Source: Acidilobaceae archaeon
GTDB taxonomy: Archaea; Thermoproteota; Thermoprotei_A; Sulfolobales; Acidilobaceae
DNA length: 6,831 nt
Direction of reading: 5' to 3'
Assembly (NCBI GenBank): GCA_027013765.1
Contig: JALWGG010000266.1
Span: 1 to 6,831 of the forward strand
Both the position numbers and the translations under genes were made by a program. The notes below the pieces were generated by a model. The model did no database searches, had not been told where the DNA came from, and saw nothing but the letters and a program-made list of their open reading frames with translations. Positions 4,534 to 6,831 of this stretch are shown here, piece after piece (positions within the stretch are counted from its first letter, which is position 1; every line of letters begins with the position of its first letter).

Positions 4534-6744
4534 CTAGGTGGTGTTGTGTATGATTATTATTAGTGATACTAGGTTCTCTGAGGGGTATGTTGGCCCCGGC
4601 GGCATGTAATAGTATATTTGGAGCCTCTTCTCCTCGTCATAGTATGTTGAGAACTCGATGCCTACCATTAATCCTAGGGTAGCGTTTGAGACCCCATCGA
4701 CCCCGTCATAGTCGCGGAGTATGTATACGTCATAGTACTGGTTGTGTTGGCTTGTTGGCGCCGTGTGGTCTGATATCCCGAATATTAGTGAGTAGTATCC
4801 CGTGGTTAGGGATGCAACTGCTAGAGCCGTCCCCATGGGTCCCGAGACAACTATGGATACACCACCGAGTAGGAGGCCTACTCCAGAGGCTACAAGGTTT
4901 AGGTAGCTGTAGTCGCTGTTTGAGTTGGTAACTGATGGTTCCGGGTATCCCGTGACGTTCTTATCGTTGGAGCTGTAGATGCTCTGTGGATAGTAGATTA
5001 CCTGGTTCGAGGTCCCCGACCCGGTGGATGTTGCATTAAACCCGATAGCCACTCCAACTATGGGGTCGTCCGGCTCTGCTGGGGGGTCGTCTGGGTTGGA
5101 CGCGTAACCCTCGGCTAAGACCCCGTAGCCGGCGCTGGATACCATGAGGTATGATGACCATATATTGCTTGATTCATGCACCTCTACCACCTTGAAGGCC
5201 AGTATATACGTGTAATCTATGTCTGCCACATAATCATCCATACAGTTGGCTCCAGTCCCTACCGGGCACCAGGTGTCATCTGGGTCCTCAAAGTGCCCCG
5301 TGCCTATTACCAGTGTGGCCATGTACCCCATGGTTATCCTATCCACCATCACAGTAGCCCCTTCCCGGCTTGATAGCGTGATCAATAGGCCCACACTCGA
5401 CACGCCACTATCCAGGGTGACCACGCCAGTGCTGATGCCAGCCCACCCGTCCAGGCCCGGCCCTATAACTGTCTCCGGCGACGATGCAACACCTATATCG
5501 GGCGCCTCCAAGACCTCTATATCATACCTGATTAATAGCAGCCCCCTGTAGTCTCCCAGCTCAAGCTCGATACTCCTACCCTTCCCCACAACGGCACCCA
5601 GGACACCTGTACTTGTCTCTAGAGGCACTCTTTCAAGGTCCTCCAGGTCTACATGCCTGACGTAACCGGCGTCGAGGAACCCTATATAATCGACAGCCAC
5701 CGGGTGCGCCCCCTCATTGCTTATTGTAACCTCAAGGTCCTCCCCGGAGTTGTCCAGGGGGAAGAGGTATAGCCCGTCCAGAGGGAGCACGGGGCCTATG
5801 GTATAGGAGTATCCATCTATAGATACCGTGACGCGCCCCTTAACCATTGGATACCCCTTCAACGATAAACTCTCCAAGGGAGCCACGCGCCCCCACGGAT
5901 CAACCAGCTTCACCACCAGGTAATCCCCGCCGCGGCTACTACTTATCGTTAACCGGTCTCCAGAGAATAACGGGTACATAAAGCCTCCAGGAGCCAGGAT
6001 CCCCTCCATATAACCCGTATCCACCGGCCTAACACGATCCTCCGAGATAAACGCAATCCCCCCGGGCGTATACGCGGCCACTCTGCCAGGAGGCACCTCA
6101 AGACTGTATAGGCTCAACTCGTTGACCCTAGACAGGCCTGAGGAGTCGCTAACCGTGATCTTGGAGACCTGCTGCAGATCAACCAGCCTCAAGCCCCTCC
6201 CAGCCAATACCAGTCTCCCCAAATCAATCCCAGAACCACTGTAGAGCGTCAGCGATGAACACCCCCCACCCCCGGGGGAATACAAGATGCTTATAGAAGC
6301 CTCCACACCACCATCCAATGCAAGGACCTTTGCAGACGCATCTACACGGGATCCTGCAACAACACCCACCAGCTGGCTGGGCAGGGTGTAGGAGAGGTAC
6401 ACCGTGTCCCCAGGGGGCACCTCGACCTTAAGCGCCCTAGACCCTAGGCCGGGAACCCTATACTGGCTATCAATATAATCTATACTCCAGGATGATGCAC
6501 CCTCAATAGACAACCCAGACACATCTCCATAAGACTCAATCCCGGTCAAACCCCCAGTCAGGGAGCCCCCATGACCCGCTATGGCGGCAAGCCGATCCAT
6601 ATCAACATCAACATAAGCTGATACCGGATAATTTAATACATCCACACCAGATTTTCGAAATAGGTTAGCAGCAATTATTCCACCTATAACAAGAAACATT
6701 ATAATTATTATAGCAGCAATACTAATTTTCCTTATCCTAAACAA
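4534..6744 (-). CDS. Membrane-anchored secreted surface protein, unknown family
   Basis: About 736 residues from the TTG at 6744. A basic start (FRIRK, 2-6), one hydrophobic helix (about 7-29) and RK (30-31) suggest an N-terminal anchor, with the rest outside the cell. Residues about 69-216 read as a beta-sandwich with a W-x-I-D, S-R-A-L-K-V and Y-L-S-Y-T-L strand rhythm, reminiscent of carbohydrate-binding jelly-rolls; further beta-rich sequence follows to about 480. The C-terminal third has a Cys pair (C493/C501), an acidic Pro linker (NPDDPPAEPDDP, 550-561), a Gly-rich hydrophobic stretch (about 615-658), an Asp loop DYDGVDG (678-684) and N-x-T sequons at N570, N596, N687 and N734. All four sequons lie after residue 560. 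A TTG at 6807 would add 21 residues, and the frame stays open to the window end, but the sequence there is AT-rich promoter-like DNA. I favour 6744 because of the GGTGG ribosome site and the cleaner signal-anchor. Function is unknown; an S-layer-associated or adhesive role is only a guess. Confidence 0.75.
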   Translation of the reverse strand: MFRIRKISIAAIIIIMFLVIGGIIAANLFRKSGVDVLNYPVSAYVDVDMDRLAAIAGHGGSLTGGLTGIESYGDVSGLSIEGASSWSIDYIDSQYRVPGLGSRALKVEVPPGDTVYLSYTLPSQLVGVVAGSRVDASAKVLALDGGVEASISILYSPGGGGCSSLTLYSGSGIDLGRLVLAGRGLRLVDLQQVSKITVSDSSGLSRVNELSLYSLEVPPGRVAAYTPGGIAFISEDRVRPVDTGYMEGILAPGGFMYPLFSGDRLTISSSRGGDYLVVKLVDPWGRVAPLESLSLKGYPMVKGRVTVSIDGYSYTIGPVLPLDGLYLFPLDNSGEDLEVTISNEGAHPVAVDYIGFLDAGYVRHVDLEDLERVPLETSTGVLGAVVGKGRSIELELGDYRGLLLIRYDIEVLEAPDIGVASSPETVIGPGLDGWAGISTGVVTLDSGVSSVGLLITLSSREGATVMVDRITMGYMATLVIGTGHFEDPDDTWCPVGTGANCMDDYVADIDYTYILAFKVVEVHESSNIWSSYLMVSSAGYGVLAEGYASNPDDPPAEPDDPIVGVAIGFNATSTGSGTSNQVIYYPQSIYSSNDKNVTGYPEPSVTNSNSDYSYLNLVASGVGLLLGGVSIVVSGPMGTALAVASLTTGYYSLIFGISDHTAPTSQHNQYYDVYILRDYDGVDGVSNATLGLMVGIEFSTYYDEEKRLQIYYYMPPGPTYPSENLVSLIIIIHNTT

Positions 6745-6753
6745 CGTATAGAA

Positions 6754-6758
6754 CCACC
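6754..6758 (-). promoter_or_regulatory. Ribosome binding site supporting the TTG 6744 start
   Basis: The minus strand reads GGTGG followed by nine bases and then TTG. It matches the GGTG core complementary to the crenarchaeal 16S 3' end at suitable spacing. The TTG at 6807 has no comparable motif, so this decides the start for me. Confidence 0.5.
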
Positions 6759-6780
6759 AAAATAAAAGAATTATCTCACG

Positions 6781-6790
6781 AAAATATAAA
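6781..6790 (-). promoter_or_regulatory. TATA box for the surface-protein gene
   Basis: The minus strand reads TTTATATTTT within an AT-rich stretch (about 6640-6831) that contrasts with the GC-rich body of the window. Its centre lies about 26 bp before 6760, giving a short leader that would just include the GGTGG site. A second candidate, TTTTATTTT at about 6761-6769, would place the start near the TTG itself. The same AT-rich DNA could also serve a divergent gene to the right. Confidence 0.45.
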
Positions 6791-6831
6791 AATCTTATTA
6801 CAAACAAATTAGAAAATACAATACCATGAAA

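Noticed and set aside
5140..5200. ATGATGA resembling a C box of an archaeal C/D guide RNA
   Set aside because: No CTGA D box follows at suitable distance and the site lies inside the surface-protein gene.
5176..5551. Plus-strand open frames of 65 and 101 residues inside the surface-protein gene
   Set aside because: Low-complexity shadows of the minus-strand coding sequence without promoter or ribosome site.
6826..6831. A plus-strand ATG that could begin a divergent gene behind the AT-rich region
   Set aside because: Only two codons are visible, so nothing supports coding; it is plausible but untestable here.

Overview
The window looks like a piece of chromosome from a hyperthermophilic crenarchaeon (Thermoproteota; a Desulfurococcales-like organism is my best guess, which I cannot confirm without a search). 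The reasons are AGG-dominated arginine and ATA-rich isoleucine codons, GTG/TTG starts, TATA-box promoters placed for leaderless or near-leaderless transcripts, and a NurA-HerA gene pair. It holds no recognisable rRNA, tRNA, CRISPR array or insertion sequence. Coding is dense except for four short intergenic gaps.

Left part, plus strand (2-2860): the 3' part of a divergent NurA-like nuclease gene is followed after 3 bp by a large HerA-type FtsK-superfamily DNA-translocating ATPase. The pair is almost certainly one transcription unit and probably forms a DNA end-resection motor/nuclease complex. The HerA is about 200 residues longer than usual, because of an extra mostly helical block between its Walker A and Walker B motifs. 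No mre11 or rad50 gene lies in the window.

Centre, plus strand (2927-3934): a compact metallo-beta-lactamase nuclease follows, resembling the SNM1/ligase-associated exonuclease branch (COG1236-like). It has its own TATA box, embedded in a cluster of short palindromes that may be an operator. Together with nurA-herA it makes a three-gene nucleic-acid-processing neighbourhood.

Small-gene region (4012-4478): a RelE/ParE-fold toxin-like gene on the plus strand converges on a 60-residue gene of unknown function on the minus strand. Their stop codons overlap by 3 bases (TTAG). No conventional antitoxin gene sits beside the toxin-like gene. The small minus-strand gene has its own leaderless promoter.

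Right part, minus strand (4534-6744): one long gene encodes a membrane-anchored, mostly beta-strand, secreted surface protein. It has N-glycosylation sequons, a Cys pair and a Gly-rich hydrophobic stretch near its C-terminus. I recognise no family. Its AT-rich promoter region runs to the end of the window.

A feature that cuts across genes is a strong drift in base composition along each transcription unit. By hand count the sense strand has about 60-64% G+T near the 5' end and 34-40% at the 3' end of the herA, metallo-beta-lactamase and surface-protein genes. The drift is absent at the internal nurA-herA junction.
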